NCBI GenBank assembly: GCA_020152595.1 | Contig: JAIGNY010002242.1 | Location: 324,501 to 388,500 of the forward strand | Reading direction: 5' to 3' | Source of the DNA: Chiridota heheva | Taxonomy: Eukaryota; Echinodermata; Holothuroidea; Apodida; Chiridotidae | DNA length: 64,000 nt | In this document: positions 49,318-60,499 of the stretch, in pieces | How the letters are laid out: each line of letters starts with the position of its first letter | Numbering within the stretch: the stretch's first letter is position 1 | Translations under genes and position numbers: made by a program | Notes under the pieces: generated by a model | Database searches by the model: none | Told to the model about the DNA's origin: nothing | What the model saw: the letters and a program-made list of their open reading frames with translations, nothing else

Positions 49318-50285
49318 GGCATCTCACACTAAGTCCCACATGGCATCCAATGTACCACATGGCATCTCACCCCATGTCCCACATGGCATCCCACATGGCA
49401 TCCCATTTCATGTCCCACATGGCATTCCACCATATTTTCCACATGGCATCCCACCCCATGTCCCACATGACATCCCCTGTCCCATGTGGCATTCCATCAT
49501 ATGTCCCACAGGGCATCCCATCCCATGACTCACATGGCATTCCACCCCATGTCCCACATCCAATGTACCAAATGACATCCCACCTCGTGTCCCACATGAC
49601 ATCCCATGCCTTGTCCCACATGGCATTCCACCATATCTCCCACATTGCAAACCACCATACAATGTCTCACATGGCATTCCACCATATGTCCCATATAACA
49701 TCCCACGCTATGACCCTCATGGATCCCATTCTACATGTACGTCCTACATTAATCCAACCATATGTACCACATGACATCCCACCCTATGTCCCACATGGCA
49801 TCCCTCCCTGTGTCCCGCACCAGTGGCTTCCCACCTGATGTTCCACATAGCATCCCACCATATGTTCCACATGGTATCCCTCCTTATGTCCCAATGACAT
49901 CCTACTTAATGTCCCACATGGCATCACATCCCATGTCCCACATCCCATAACCCCATGGCCTCCTACCCTATCTCCCACATAGTCTCCTACCCTATGTCAC
50001 ACATAACATCCTACCTTATGTCACACATGGCATCCTACCTTATGCCACACATGGCATCCCAACCTATGTCACACTCTGTGTTACTCGTGGCATCCCATCA
50101 TGTCCCACATGGCATTCTACCCTGTTCCACATAGCATCCCACCCCATGTCCCACATGGCATCCCATTCCATGTCCCACATGGCATCCCACCCCATGTCCC
50201 ACATGGCACCCCACCCCATGTCCCACATGGCATCCCATTCCATGTCCCACATGGCATCCCACCCCATGTCCCACATGTCATCCAA
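49318..50285. repeat. CCCACATGGCATCC minisatellite, 22-24 bp units (array 1)
   Basis: About 40 units combine CCCACATGG, CATCCCAC and CCATGT in variable order. Most units include CCATGTCCCACATGG, an inverted repeat of 6-bp arms around three bases. ORFs in several frames on both strands are by-products of the repeat. Confidence 0.95.
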
Positions 50286-50400
50286 TAGGCTCCATAAGAA
50301 GTCTCATCTTAGCTATCACAGTCCCGGATTAGGCATACTACGTATGAAAGTGTCAGTTCATATGATAACTTATATGCAAATGACTTGTTGAAATGGAGTG
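50285..50400. repeat. Macro-repeat flank, partial copy
   Basis: 'aggctccataagaagtctca' and the next 100 bases recur at 50604 and 52352. This copy stops after about 110 bases and is followed by more minisatellite. Confidence 0.85.
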
Positions 50401-50600
50401 GGACGCTATGTCCCACATTCCATCCCATGTCCCACATGACATTCCATCCCATGGCAATCCACCCTATGTCCTGCATGGCATTCCACCACATATCCTACGT
50501 GGCATTCCACCCTGTTCCATATTTCATCCCACCCCATGTCCCACATGGCATCCCACCCCATGTCCCACATGGCATCCCACCCTATGTCTGAAATGACATC
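50400..50600. repeat. CCCACATGG minisatellite (array 1b)
   Basis: Same unit type as 49318-50285; about eight units. Confidence 0.9.
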
Positions 50601-51345
50601 CCATAAGCTCCATAAGAAGTCTCATCACAGCTATCACAGTCCCTGATTGAGCATACTATGTATTAAAGTGTCAGTTCATATAATAACTCATAAGCAAATA
50701 AGTTGTTGAATAAAAAAAAAGGTGGAGTCAAATAATTATGCCTGATATAGCCCTTGGTGTATACAACATGGTAAATATTAAATCATATGTCCTTCATGGA
50801 CCCCATCCATGTCCCACATGGCATCCCTCCCTATCTTTATATGCAATCACATTCTGTCACACTCCCTGACTAAGCATATAAAATAAAAAAGTCTGGTCAG
50901 GTCATAATACTGTAGCAACTTTACGCAAATGAGCACAAAAATTAAGGCGGAGTTTAAAAAATCATGCCTGATACAACTGTTGGTGCCCATATATTTCGAA
51001 GAATTTTAAGGATTTTAAATCTCAAGTACTACAAGAGAGACTTGAAGATCTCTAAAGAAAATTGAAAATTTATATCATTTTACAGTTATCTTCTAAGAAA
51101 ACATCAAATGTATTGTAGACTTTTTAGAAAACTAGTCTTTAATCCTATCTTAAGTATCTCTGAAAAACTTTAACATTTTATAAGGAAAATCTAACCTTCC
51201 ATAAGGATATGTACAGAAATTTTAACTTTTCTGAGGAACTCTTAAGAAACTTTAAAATTTTCTGAGGAATTCTCAAAAAACTTTAACATTTCTGAGGAAA
51301 TCTCAGGAACGGACGGCCGGACGGAGGTAATCGCCATTACATAGG
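50601..51345. repeat. Macro-repeat unit body, copy 1
   Basis: About 745 bases match 52349-53090 in the same order, at an offset of about 1745 bases. They hold a unique part, a short CCCACATGGCATCCCTCCC block, and a series of loosely repeated ACTTTAACATTTTCTGAGGA blocks ending in GGACGGCC. Confidence 0.9.
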
Positions 51346-52205
51346 TTCCCACATGGCATCCCGTGTGCCCACACGGCATCCCGTGTGCCACACGGCATCC
51401 ATGGTGCCACACGGCATCCCGTGTGCCACACGGCATCCCGTGTCCCACGGCATCCGTCCCGCGGTGCCACACGGCATCCGTGTGCCACCACGGCATCCGT
51501 GTGCCACACGGCATCCCGTGTGCCACACGGCATCCGTGTGCCCACGGCATCCCGTGTGCCACACGGCATCCCGTGTACACGGCATCCCGTGTGCCACACG
51601 GCATCCCGTGTGCCACACGGCATCCGTGGTGCCACCACGGCATCCGTGTGCCACCACGGCATCCGTGTGCCACACGGCATCCCGTGTGGTGCCACACGGC
51701 ATCCCGTGCCACACGGCATCCCGTGTGCCACACGGCATCCCGTGTGCCACACGGCATCCCGTGTGCCACACGGCATCCCGTGTGCCACACGGCATCCCGT
51801 GTGCCACACGGCATCCCGTGTGCCACACGGCATCTACGGCATCCCGTGTGCCACACGGCATCCGTGTGCCACACGGCATCCCGTGTGCCACACGGCATCT
51901 CCGTGCCACACGGCACACGGGCGTGTGCCACACGGCATCCCGTGTGCCACACGGCATCCGTGTGCCACACGGCATCCGTGTGCCACACGGCATCCCGTGT
52001 GCCACACGGCATCCGTGTGCCACACGGCATCCCGTGCCACACGGCATCCGTGTGCCACACGGCATCCCGTGTGCCACATGGCATCCATGTGTGCCACACG
52101 GCATCCCGTGTGCCACATGGCATCCTGTGTGCCACATGGCATCCCGTGTGCCACATGGCATCCCGTGTGCCACATGGCATCCCGTGTGCCACATGACATC
52201 CCATG
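51346..52205. repeat. CpG-rich hairpin minisatellite, 19-bp unit (array 2)
   Basis: About 44 copies of CATCCCGTGTGCCACACGG or shorter variants. Each contains CCGTGTG-C-CACACGG, a perfect 7-bp inverted repeat around one base. CpG is abundant up to about 52075; beyond it the units carry CACATGG. ORFs of 270-340 codons run through it in several frames on both strands because the unit lacks stops; none is a gene. Confidence 0.95.
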
Positions 52206-52350
52206 TGCTACATGGCATCCCATGTCCCACATGGCATCCCATGTCCCACATGGCATCCCATGTCCCATATGGCATCCCACCCCATGTCCCACATGACATC
52301 CCATCCCATGTCCCACATGACATCCCATCGTATGTCCCACATGACATCCC
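52206..52350. repeat. CCCACATGG minisatellite following array 2
   Basis: About seven units of the same type as 49318-50285 link array 2 to the second macro-repeat body. Confidence 0.9.
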
Positions 52351-53090
52351 ATAGGCTCCATAAGAAGTCTCATCCTAGCTATCACAGTCCCTAATTGATC
52401 ATACTATGTATGAAAGTGTCACTTCATATAATAACTTATATGCAAATTGTTGTTGAATAAGAAAAAAAAGGCAAGTCAAAAAATTAGGCCTGACATAGCC
52501 CTTGGTATATACCTCATGGTATATATTATATCATATGTCCCACATGGCCCCCATCCATGTCCCATAAGGCATCCCTCTCTATGTCCACATGCAGTCACAT
52601 CCTATCACACTCTTTGACTAAGCATACTAAATAAAAAAGTTTGATCAATTCATATACTGTAGCAACTTTATGCAAATGTTACAATGATAAAGGCGGAGTT
52701 TAATAATCATGTCTGATACAACCGTTGGTGCCCAAACATTTTGAAAAATTTAAAAGATTTTAAATCTCCAGTGCTACGAGAGAGATGCTTGAGGATCTCT
52801 GAAGAATATTGGAAAATTATATCATTTTACAGTTATCTTCTTAGGAAATATCAAATGTTTTGTAGACTTTTCAAGGAAACTAGTCTTCAATCTGTCTTAA
52901 GTGTCTCTGAAAAACTTTAATATTTTGTAAATTCTAACCTTCCATAAGGATATCTGAGGAAACTTTTAACTTTTTCTAAGCAACTCTGAAGAAACTTTAA
53001 TATTTTCTAAGGAATTATCAAAAAATTAACATTTCTGAGGAAATCTCAGGAAAAACTGTGGACGGCCAAATTCACCATTACAAAGGTCGC
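52349..53090. repeat. Macro-repeat unit body, copy 2
   Basis: Matches 50601-51345 along its length with many small differences. It ends about 80 bases before the ELL exon at 53172. Beyond it lies TTCGTATGCTCACCAATAAA, a common end phrase of dispersed repeats. Confidence 0.9.
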
Positions 53091-53171
53091 ATTATGCTTC
53101 GTATGCTCACCAATAAAAATAGCACTTGGTGTTACTGAAAAGTTTCATAACAAGAAGGAAAGGCTGCTCAC

Positions 53172-53300
53172 CTGACTTTTTTCATTATTTCATCTGCTTT
53201 TTTCATCTTTTCCTTCGTGGACTCGTAAACCTCATCAGTTGCATGAATACTTATCTTAGTCTGCATCCTTCCAATAGAATCCAGCTGCTGGAGACTCGAA
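53172..53300 (-). CDS. ELL: ELL exon, end of N-terminal domain (most upstream exon seen)
   Basis: The exon follows a TTTCAG acceptor and ends at a GTGAGC donor. It encodes about 43 residues, including GRMQTKISIHATDE and then a Lys/Glu-rich helix. This matches the vertebrate ELL stretch where a short strand (DKITVCATD) leads into a charged helix. It starts with one base of a split codon (phase 2+1), so at least one more coding exon must lie upstream; none was found between 53301 and 64000. Its donor leaves two bases, which fit the exon at 18237-18563 exactly. It is isolated by a 34.6-kb intron, but the motif and phase agreement make it convincing. Confidence 0.88.
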
Positions 53301-53589
53301 CTGAAATTTTTTGGGAAAGAAGATATTCAAATTTTCATTTGCATTTAAGGCCATGTTAACGTGGATGTGAGGAAATAAAATACAATACAAACCAACATTT
53401 CTGATTGGTCAAAATATTTAGACAATCACTAACAAGCCAATAAATGGAAGTGATATTACTAATATGTAACAAATTTATTGGTGATGGGTTCAAGCAAAAT
53501 GAAATGACAGAGCAATCAGGGGTACAAAATATTTTACTTTCTGTGACCATAGAAAATCGTGACAAAATTTTCTTAGAGTATGTCAAAAC

Positions 53590-53730
53590 TTTCTTTTCCA
53601 TTTCCTTCCCTGCCCAATTTGCTCTCTTTTTTCACTATTCCTCCCTTTTTCTCCTCTTTTTCTTTCTGGAGACCTGAAATTTTTTGGGACCATTGGTGCC
53701 ATGGTCTGCTATATTTTCTACCCCTAGATC
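53590..53730. repeat. Pyrimidine-rich interspersed repeat, copy 2
   Basis: Shares the C/T tract, 'tttctttctggagacc' and 'attttctacccctag' with 20430-20560. Confidence 0.55.
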
Positions 53731-54099
53731 CAATAAGATGAAAGCACTTATATGAATATTCAACACATCTTTTCTTTCCTGATTGTGCAACAGGACATTG
53801 ACCTTTAATTCTTTACTGATTAGTATAATTCACTTGACAATATTAAGCTTATGTGACAGATCTTCATATTCTGATTAGATCAGCTTCTAAATTTTGTAAA
53901 GAGCTTATTTCATTCAGTTATGGCTGAAAATTCCATGAAATAATTTTATTACACAATTCAATAACAATGACAACAAAATAAGTCACAAAAATGAAATTTC
54001 ACAATTAATTAAATTCAACCATTTTTATCACATTAACCTGTACACACTTGCTAACAACATAATTATCACAAATATGCAGTTGCTAGCATATTAACATTT

Positions 54100-54195
54100 T
54101 AATAATAAGCACGCCTACTTCTTAATATGCATGACATCACCACCATAAACAATAAGGCACATCAGCGGACCATAGGCATCGCCACCATAAGGGTC
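54100..54195. repeat. R1 copy holding about 1.5 units of the 42-bp motif
   Basis: CATGACATCACCACC leads into AAACAATAAGGCACATCAG and GGACCATAGGCATCGCCACC, the phrase amplified at 59912-60395. Confidence 0.8.
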
Positions 54196-54199
54196 TGCA

Positions 54200-55440
54200 T
54201 CATTAAGGCTTTATGCGACCGTCACCTGATGACTGACAGGTGACCGGTCGCGGATGGAGCCCGACTGAAAATAGCACAGAGTTGCCTATTAAATCAATGT
54301 CAACACAAGAAACGAGTGCCACGCATTCACTCTTAGTTTACATGCACTAAATGCACTGTACAATGTGTGTGAGCTTTCTGTGTTCGTCTCGGTATGAATG
54401 GGGATTAACTTCGTCAGTCCGTCAATAAAGTAGGTCCTACTTTGTGTTGTGTCTTTTCTTCCCACAAAGTTTACAGGTTTAGACCTATTTCAATTCGACC
54501 ACAAAAAAAAAAAGAAGCTCGACTTGATCGAACCCTGAAAAAAAAAAACGTTAAAAAATGTTTCTGGGTCATATCATAGCCCTTAGGGCCTAATAAACTT
54601 CAGACGGAGTGGCGAAATGAAGCACCCGTTTTCACCGTAAAGCTTTCATTACTATAGCCCAGGCTTATATTGAATTTTCAAAACCGACATATACTGACAT
54701 AGTAGAGCAGGGGTTGGGGGCATTTTAAAAATATTCATATGCTTCCAGAATATTTAAACAAAAATGTTCTTATCTTCCCTTTATCTTCACCTGTGTAGGC
54801 AAATGTTCAAGATATCTTTGGTGACCCTCCCAGTGACCGGGCAAGGGGAAATCCCCCCACCCCCCCTTACCCCTGCGAAAATGTTGTAAGGTCACAAATT
54901 TATCACACAAAAAAATGAACATACGGGAAAAAAAGTGGAATTACATCGCACCCATTTTTTAATGAAATTATCGACAATACTACGCATACACTGGGACGTG
55001 AATGAAATGCCCCGGGCAACTTTCCAAACGTTACTAATTCAGGCACTCTGAAAATTAATGAAGAGGTCTAAAATATCCATACGCTTCTGAAAATAAAGGT
55101 ACAGCTAACTCCATCTTTTTCATGACCGTTTCCTTTGTTTAAATATATTTCCTGAGTCAATAAACAACGGTGATAAAATATATTTACTCGTTGTAGAGAA
55201 TATAAATGATTTGATACGGAATTGTTGGTTAATTGGTAATTGTGGTCAATCTAAACAGATTGATTTATTACTGAGCAATGTTAATCAAGCGCATCACGAA
55301 ACCAGCAATACCACGAGGTAATCAATTGCGAGCAGTGACCTAGATCAGAAAGCTGTTACTTTGACAACAGCTCCCTGCCTAGATTCCGTAATTTGAGACA
55401 GGCTCATATTATCGCTTGAAACAAACAATATTCTTCCATC
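54200..55440. other. Intergenic or 5' ELL intron, nothing recognised
   Basis: Bases 54960-55110 resemble 56330-56440 (shared TTCAGGCACTCTG-like and TATCCATACGCTTC-like phrases), suggesting an old duplication around the repeats at 55.9-56.3 kb. No gene was seen. Confidence 0.45.
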
Positions 55441-55462
55441 AAGTGATATTCCTTGTATAACA

Positions 55463-55499
55463 CACGTGGCCGCTAACATGTTAAGTTAGCGTCCACGTG
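55463..55499. repeat. Strong palindrome with CACGTGG ends
   Basis: Arms 55463-55477 and 55485-55499 pair at 14 of 15 positions around a 7-base loop. The outermost bases add a few more pairs. The arm begins with the E-box CACGTG. Confidence 0.85.
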
Positions 55500-55904
55500 T
55501 TTTTTGATATAGGGTACCATTTTAAAGAAAAAAAATCAAACTAAAAACAATTAAAATTATAGTTTTGATTGTTTGTCATGTAAAACCACTATATATTATT
55601 GTTAAATTGCATAAAATAAGAAGCCAATCACTTGCGAAAAACTGTTTTCTTGTTATAGTTAACTATCCAGGCGTACTACATTATATTAAGCAACATTATT
55701 AAGTCAGAGTTATACGTCGGGGCAAACATCGTTCTGACCCAAATGTTTGATAGTATATTAGATTGTGAATACCAAACCACGCCTTCTTATGCACTTCTTT
55801 AGATAATATCAGCTGATAATGTTTGTTTGGTAGATCATATATCAGGGAGTCATCTCTGATCCCAGAGATAATATAATTTTTGATTTTTTTCTCTATTGAA
55901 TAAA

Positions 55905-56345
55905 ATATAAGCATTCCTCGCAATACAGAACAAAAGTGGAGTTACACCCCCCCCCCTCCTTTGCATTCCCGTGATGAGGATTTTTTTTAAGGGATATCCC
56001 CTCCCCGAAACTGGCATTTATAAATCCCAAGGCTTTATACTCTATTTCAGATATTACCCCCTCCCCACCCCGTAAATAGACTTCACACCAAACATGCATC
56101 AAAGACATCTTTTGAATGAAAATATTAAGCATTCCCCCGCGATACAGAAAGAAAGTGGACTTACACCAACCCCCTCTCCCCCTCCCTCTTTGCTTTCCCG
56201 TGTAAATGAAATTTATTAACGGATATCCCCTCCCGAAAATGACATTTACTAACCCCTTTGATCTTTCGGATATTACCCCTCCCCCACCCCCTTCTTCCTG
56301 ACATCTCTTTTAAATTAAAATATTAAGCATTTCTCTGCGATGTAA
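55905..56345. repeat. Tandem repeat, about 200-220 bp unit, two copies and a start
   Basis: AATATTAAGCATTCC(C/T)C-GCGATACAG recurs near 55910, 56122 and 56318. Each is followed by an ACACCCCC-type C-rich tract, 'gggatatcccctcccgaaa' and 'gatattaccccctcccc'. The C-rich ORFs across it are not genes. Confidence 0.8.
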
Positions 56346-56639
56346 TGGAAATTTCCCATGTCATGCAAGTGTGTAATGAAACAAATCCAGGCACTGCAAT
56401 ATCATAAATGGTCCTAAATATTCATACGCTTCCATATAGGCTTTGGGACCCAGGGTGATACTAACATTATAAGTTATTATAATTATAAGGCGATGTCTGC
56501 TTTCTTGATATACTCATAGAGAATAAGAATTATTTGATAATGAATACTTGCTTCCACCGTTCAAATATTGGCAATTTCAAAGGAACATGTTCCATGAGCA
56601 ATGTCATTACCACAGTACGCATCACGGTATCGCCACGTG

Positions 56640-59600
56640 GTAATTAGCATACCTGACCGTAAGATCTATAACTAATCTACATTGCGTAATATAAGACCAG
56701 CTCCCACCTGTACCTAAAACTTATATTCAAACACAAAGTGATATGTTCTTTGTGTACTTGGCCCATACCCTGGGATTCATTCCATCGATGGTGCGCTAGC
56801 TTCAATGTGTTCAGGTGTTAGAAATAGTATGCATTTTATGATTGAAAACAGTCAGAATTATCATTGTTTTGATTGCATTTGTTCCCAAAACGTTGAAATT
56901 TTGTTATTGTTAGATTACAATACATATATATAAACACTTGAGAAAATATGCTTTTGGTGTAAAATCTTCTGGGACTAAATTATATCAAACAATAACATTA
57001 TCGTGTAACTCATTATCTGAGAAAACTTCCGACTTGGCCCAGATTTTTGTTAGCTTATGATACACAGAGAATACCAAGCCCTGCCCCCTCGACCTTACAT
57101 GTGTTACAAGGTACCAGATTTTAGGATAATAATTTTGTTGGCAAACCAGAACTAAGTTTTTGTAATGCGATTACCGACTGGGTGAGCTAGGCAATTGTTT
57201 ACCATCATTTGCTGTGTATTTCTGTATAGAGTGAATATTTCTGAAAGAATATTACTGTAAGAACAGTAGGCCTATCTGGTACTTTGAATTTTTGACTTAA
57301 GTGACTAAACCCACCTAACTTTCGGTAAAGACATTCCGCCTTTGACAATACCAGTGAGAGAAAGGGCCTGAACACTCAAATTCTCATAGGCGCAGATCAC
57401 GGGGGCAAGGGAATGTTCACCTCCCCCCCACCCTTCCCCCATCACCATATTATATTTGCAAATTTTGTACGAATTTACTAGTAAGTAGTTATTTCGATTT
57501 TAGGAAATTTCGTCAAATTTAATGTAGGCCTATTACGGATTTATAAAATGATTTTTTTTTCATAAGTAATGATAAGTTTCCACCAAATTATCAATATTTC
57601 AAAAGGAATTCGAATTCGATTGCTTATTGGAGGAGAAAAATGGGTGGAGTTTATTTCCTTTGAAATTAATTTCTTGTGTGAAGAAAACGTGTTTGTTTAT
57701 GGCTGAATGGGGGTCATTTTGTACAAGTAACCAGAACAGTAGAAGATGATAAAAAGGTCATGTAAGAGTTATTTTTTGCAGGGGAATTTATTGTTTACAA
57801 TATTTTCACTGACCTATTTACAGTTTTCATTTAAACCCCAAGTCGTACCCTTAACATTTCACAATCGCTCCTTCAATTGCCTAGTCTAAAAATTCAGGGT
57901 CATGTATGATGTAGTATTACATAATGAGCAAGAGTCCCTCGCACATGTCTAATTTATGACACTACACCCAAAACTTTCTTTTTGCGTTGAAACATGTGTT
58001 AATTTATCTAGTCAGCTCAGTGAGAAAAGACGATCTACTTTTACTTCAGGCTGGTTCCACTGTGACTTAAACAATTAAAGAAGTATATGTAAAAAGAATA
58101 AAGAGGTATAAACATTGTAAATACTGATTTATCATCATTGATGCATATCATTGGAAACAGCGAAGAGCACTTTTTGCATAGAAGAAAGTGTTTCATAAAG
58201 ACTAATTTATGGGGTGATTTCGTGATCGTCATATTTTAAATTTGATTTCTTCTTGTGAGGGGTCTTGCACTCCAAAGCTGCATTTGTATGACTGAACCAA
58301 GCACAAAATAATAACTTTTACGTCTTACAAAACATTTCTCTCTCTCTCATAATGTTTGCAACTTATTTACTCGCAATCTGAAATGATGAGTTGTTAAATG
58401 GAGGGGAAGGAAAGATAGGGAGGGGAAGAGGGAGAAAAGATAGGGAGGGGAAGGGGGGGGGGGTGGGGTGCTACCCACTTATGGAATAAACTGCAAGCCC
58501 CGTCTCTTGATTTGTATTGATCCTACAAAAACAATATTTTTTGTAAATGTGACGAGCCGCATAGGCGGGATTTTGGGGAAAAGGTTTCAACTTATTTTCT
58601 CCATATTTACATCTTCTGTATTGTGGTATATGTTTTGTATCTTCGTACAATTTCAATACCCCCAACCCCCCACACACACCTAGACATACACTTCTAGTGA
58701 GTTAAGTGCAGTGGCGGCTATAGGATTTTGGTCATATGGGGTAAGAGTGGCAATTTGGTCTCATGGGGGGAGCAAAAACTTATATATAAGATATATAAGA
58801 TAGCTTTAAACAATTTGCTGCCGGGCAAATGGGGAGAAAGCGATCTCGTGGGGAAAGGGGATGCCCCCCCCCCTCGTAGTGCCTACTAGGTAAAGTGATG
58901 ATCATACAGCAATTGCAATTCCTCCCGAATTATTTTGAAACGAATAAAATTTCAGTTATTTTAATTAGTGAAACGCAAGTAGCATTGACTTAGATAAGAC
59001 TGACAAAAGAACAAACATTTTATATCACTCCCTTCTTTCGCAATACATTGCTTTCATGCAAAAGTTCACGCGACGTAAGATATATGAACCCTGGAAATAA
59101 ATGTTTTCAGCACTATGGGTGAAATCGTGGGTTTGAAGGAACCTGTATTTCCAAGGGCAGCTTCTGTTTAGTTGAATTAACTCGGAATATCAAGGGCTTG
59201 GGTATACTGTACATTTGACTTTAAGTAAAAGACATAATTTTGTTTAAAAGTTAGAATGCAAACCAAATTGTTGTAAACTGAATCTTTGTCAGTATGAGAC
59301 GAAGTAGGCCCAATGAGTGATTATACAGAACGTAGATGCAAAGGACAGTGGAGGTAAAATACTACACAAAGTTTTAATTTCAAACTCATAACAACACATT
59401 TGAAGTTCGAATGCATGTGTATTTTTTCAGGTAAGATACATTATATTTCGTGAATCTTTATTTCTCCCGCGATAAACGTACTTACAGTATCATACAGTGA
59501 TTTACCATGCATGAACTATAGCACTAAGTTAGTACAAGATTGCTGGCAGAGAGTTTATACATGAATCCACCGGTCATGCGGTTTATTGTTGAAAAGGAAA

Positions 59601-59905
59601 ACATTGAATGGTATTTGCTTCTTTGAAAACAAAAATCAATAAAATCCGCAGTGGACAAACTTCTTTTCAAGGTCTTTGTCATGATGAAAAGTTTATTGAC
59701 ACATCTAATCACTGAAGCTTATCGTACCGAACGTGTATGTACAGTAAAGTTTAGGGTGCGTGAAGTGTATGGCTTTTGAACTTGTCTGTGTTGTGTTAAA
59801 AAACATAACAAGTTGTGCGTCGCGTTTGTGGTGTTTGTTTGGGTCGGCGACAGGTCAGCCTCCGTCGTACGACCAGGCCATAGAGCCTTTGTAACGTGGA
59901 CCCTA
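56640..59905. other. Stretch without recognised genes
   Basis: AT-rich sequence with G- and C-homopolymer runs (58445-58465, 58864-58872). No ELL upstream exon, other gene or clear repeat was recognised here. Confidence 0.4.
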
Positions 59906-59911
59906 AACAAT

Positions 59912-60395
59912 AATGCACATCAGTGGACCATAAGCATCGCCACCATAAAAAATAGGGCACATCAGTGGACCATAGGCATCGCCACCATAAACAATAGGGC
60001 ACATTAGTGGACCATAGGCATCGCCACCATAAACAATAGGGCACATCAGTGGACCAAAGGCATCGCCACCATGAACAATAGGGCACATCAGTGGACCATA
60101 GGCATCGGCACCATAAACAATAGGGCACATCAGTGGACCATAGGCATTGCCACCATAAACAATAGGGCACATCAGTGGACCATAGGCATCGCCACCATAA
60201 ACAATAGGGCACATCAGTGGACCATAGGCATCGCCACCATAAATAATAGGGCACATCAGTGGACCATCGGCATCGCCACCATAAACAATTGGGCACATCA
60301 GTGGACCATTGGCATCACCACCATAAACAATAGGGCACATCAGTGGACCAAAGGAATCGTCACCATAAACAATAGGGCACATCTGTGGACCATGG
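59912..60395. repeat. 42-bp minisatellite inside an R1 copy
   Basis: About 11.5 units combine CACCATAAACAATAGGGCAC and ATCAGTGGACCATAGGCATC. Because 42 is divisible by three and the unit lacks stops in several frames, ORFs of 126-204 codons appear on both strands; they are repeat readings. R1-like sequence continues on the right (60396-60500). Confidence 0.95.
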
Positions 60396-60499
60396 GCTAT
60401 CTGTGTATCAATAATACCACATATGAACTGAATCCCATGTATTATTCCTGAGATACTGTGCTCTGCACAAAAATGAAATTTAACATTTTTGTAACATGA

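Larger units (their letters stand above)
7239..53300 (-). other. ELL: ELL gene model (RNA polymerase II elongation factor), 5' incomplete
   Basis: Eight exons on the minus strand join in phase to about 503 codons with no internal stop. ELL proteins raise the catalytic rate of RNA polymerase II by suppressing pausing, and act in the nucleus in the super elongation and little elongation complexes; this is family knowledge. Seen here, in order: the end of the N-terminal ELL domain (residues about 1-230 of the partial model), a Ser/Pro/Thr-rich linker (about 235-395) and the occludin/ELL homology domain (about 396-503). Human ELL is about 620 residues, so some 110-120 N-terminal residues are missing. 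Introns measure about 1.5, 1.1, 0.2, 1.75, 2.1, 3.3 and 34.6 kb. Invertebrates usually have one gene where vertebrates have ELL, ELL2 and ELL3, so I cannot assign a vertebrate paralogue. Confidence 0.92.

Noticed and set aside
49318-52350. CRISPR-like appearance of regularly spaced direct repeats
   Set aside because: Units are contiguous with no unique spacers, and the genome is eukaryotic.
51242-52354. ORFs of 176-336 codons in several frames on both strands
   Set aside because: They read the 19-bp minisatellite, whose unit has no stop codon; the proteins are simple periodic Cys/His/Pro or Met/Trp strings without homologues. The flanks have no start context or splice structure.
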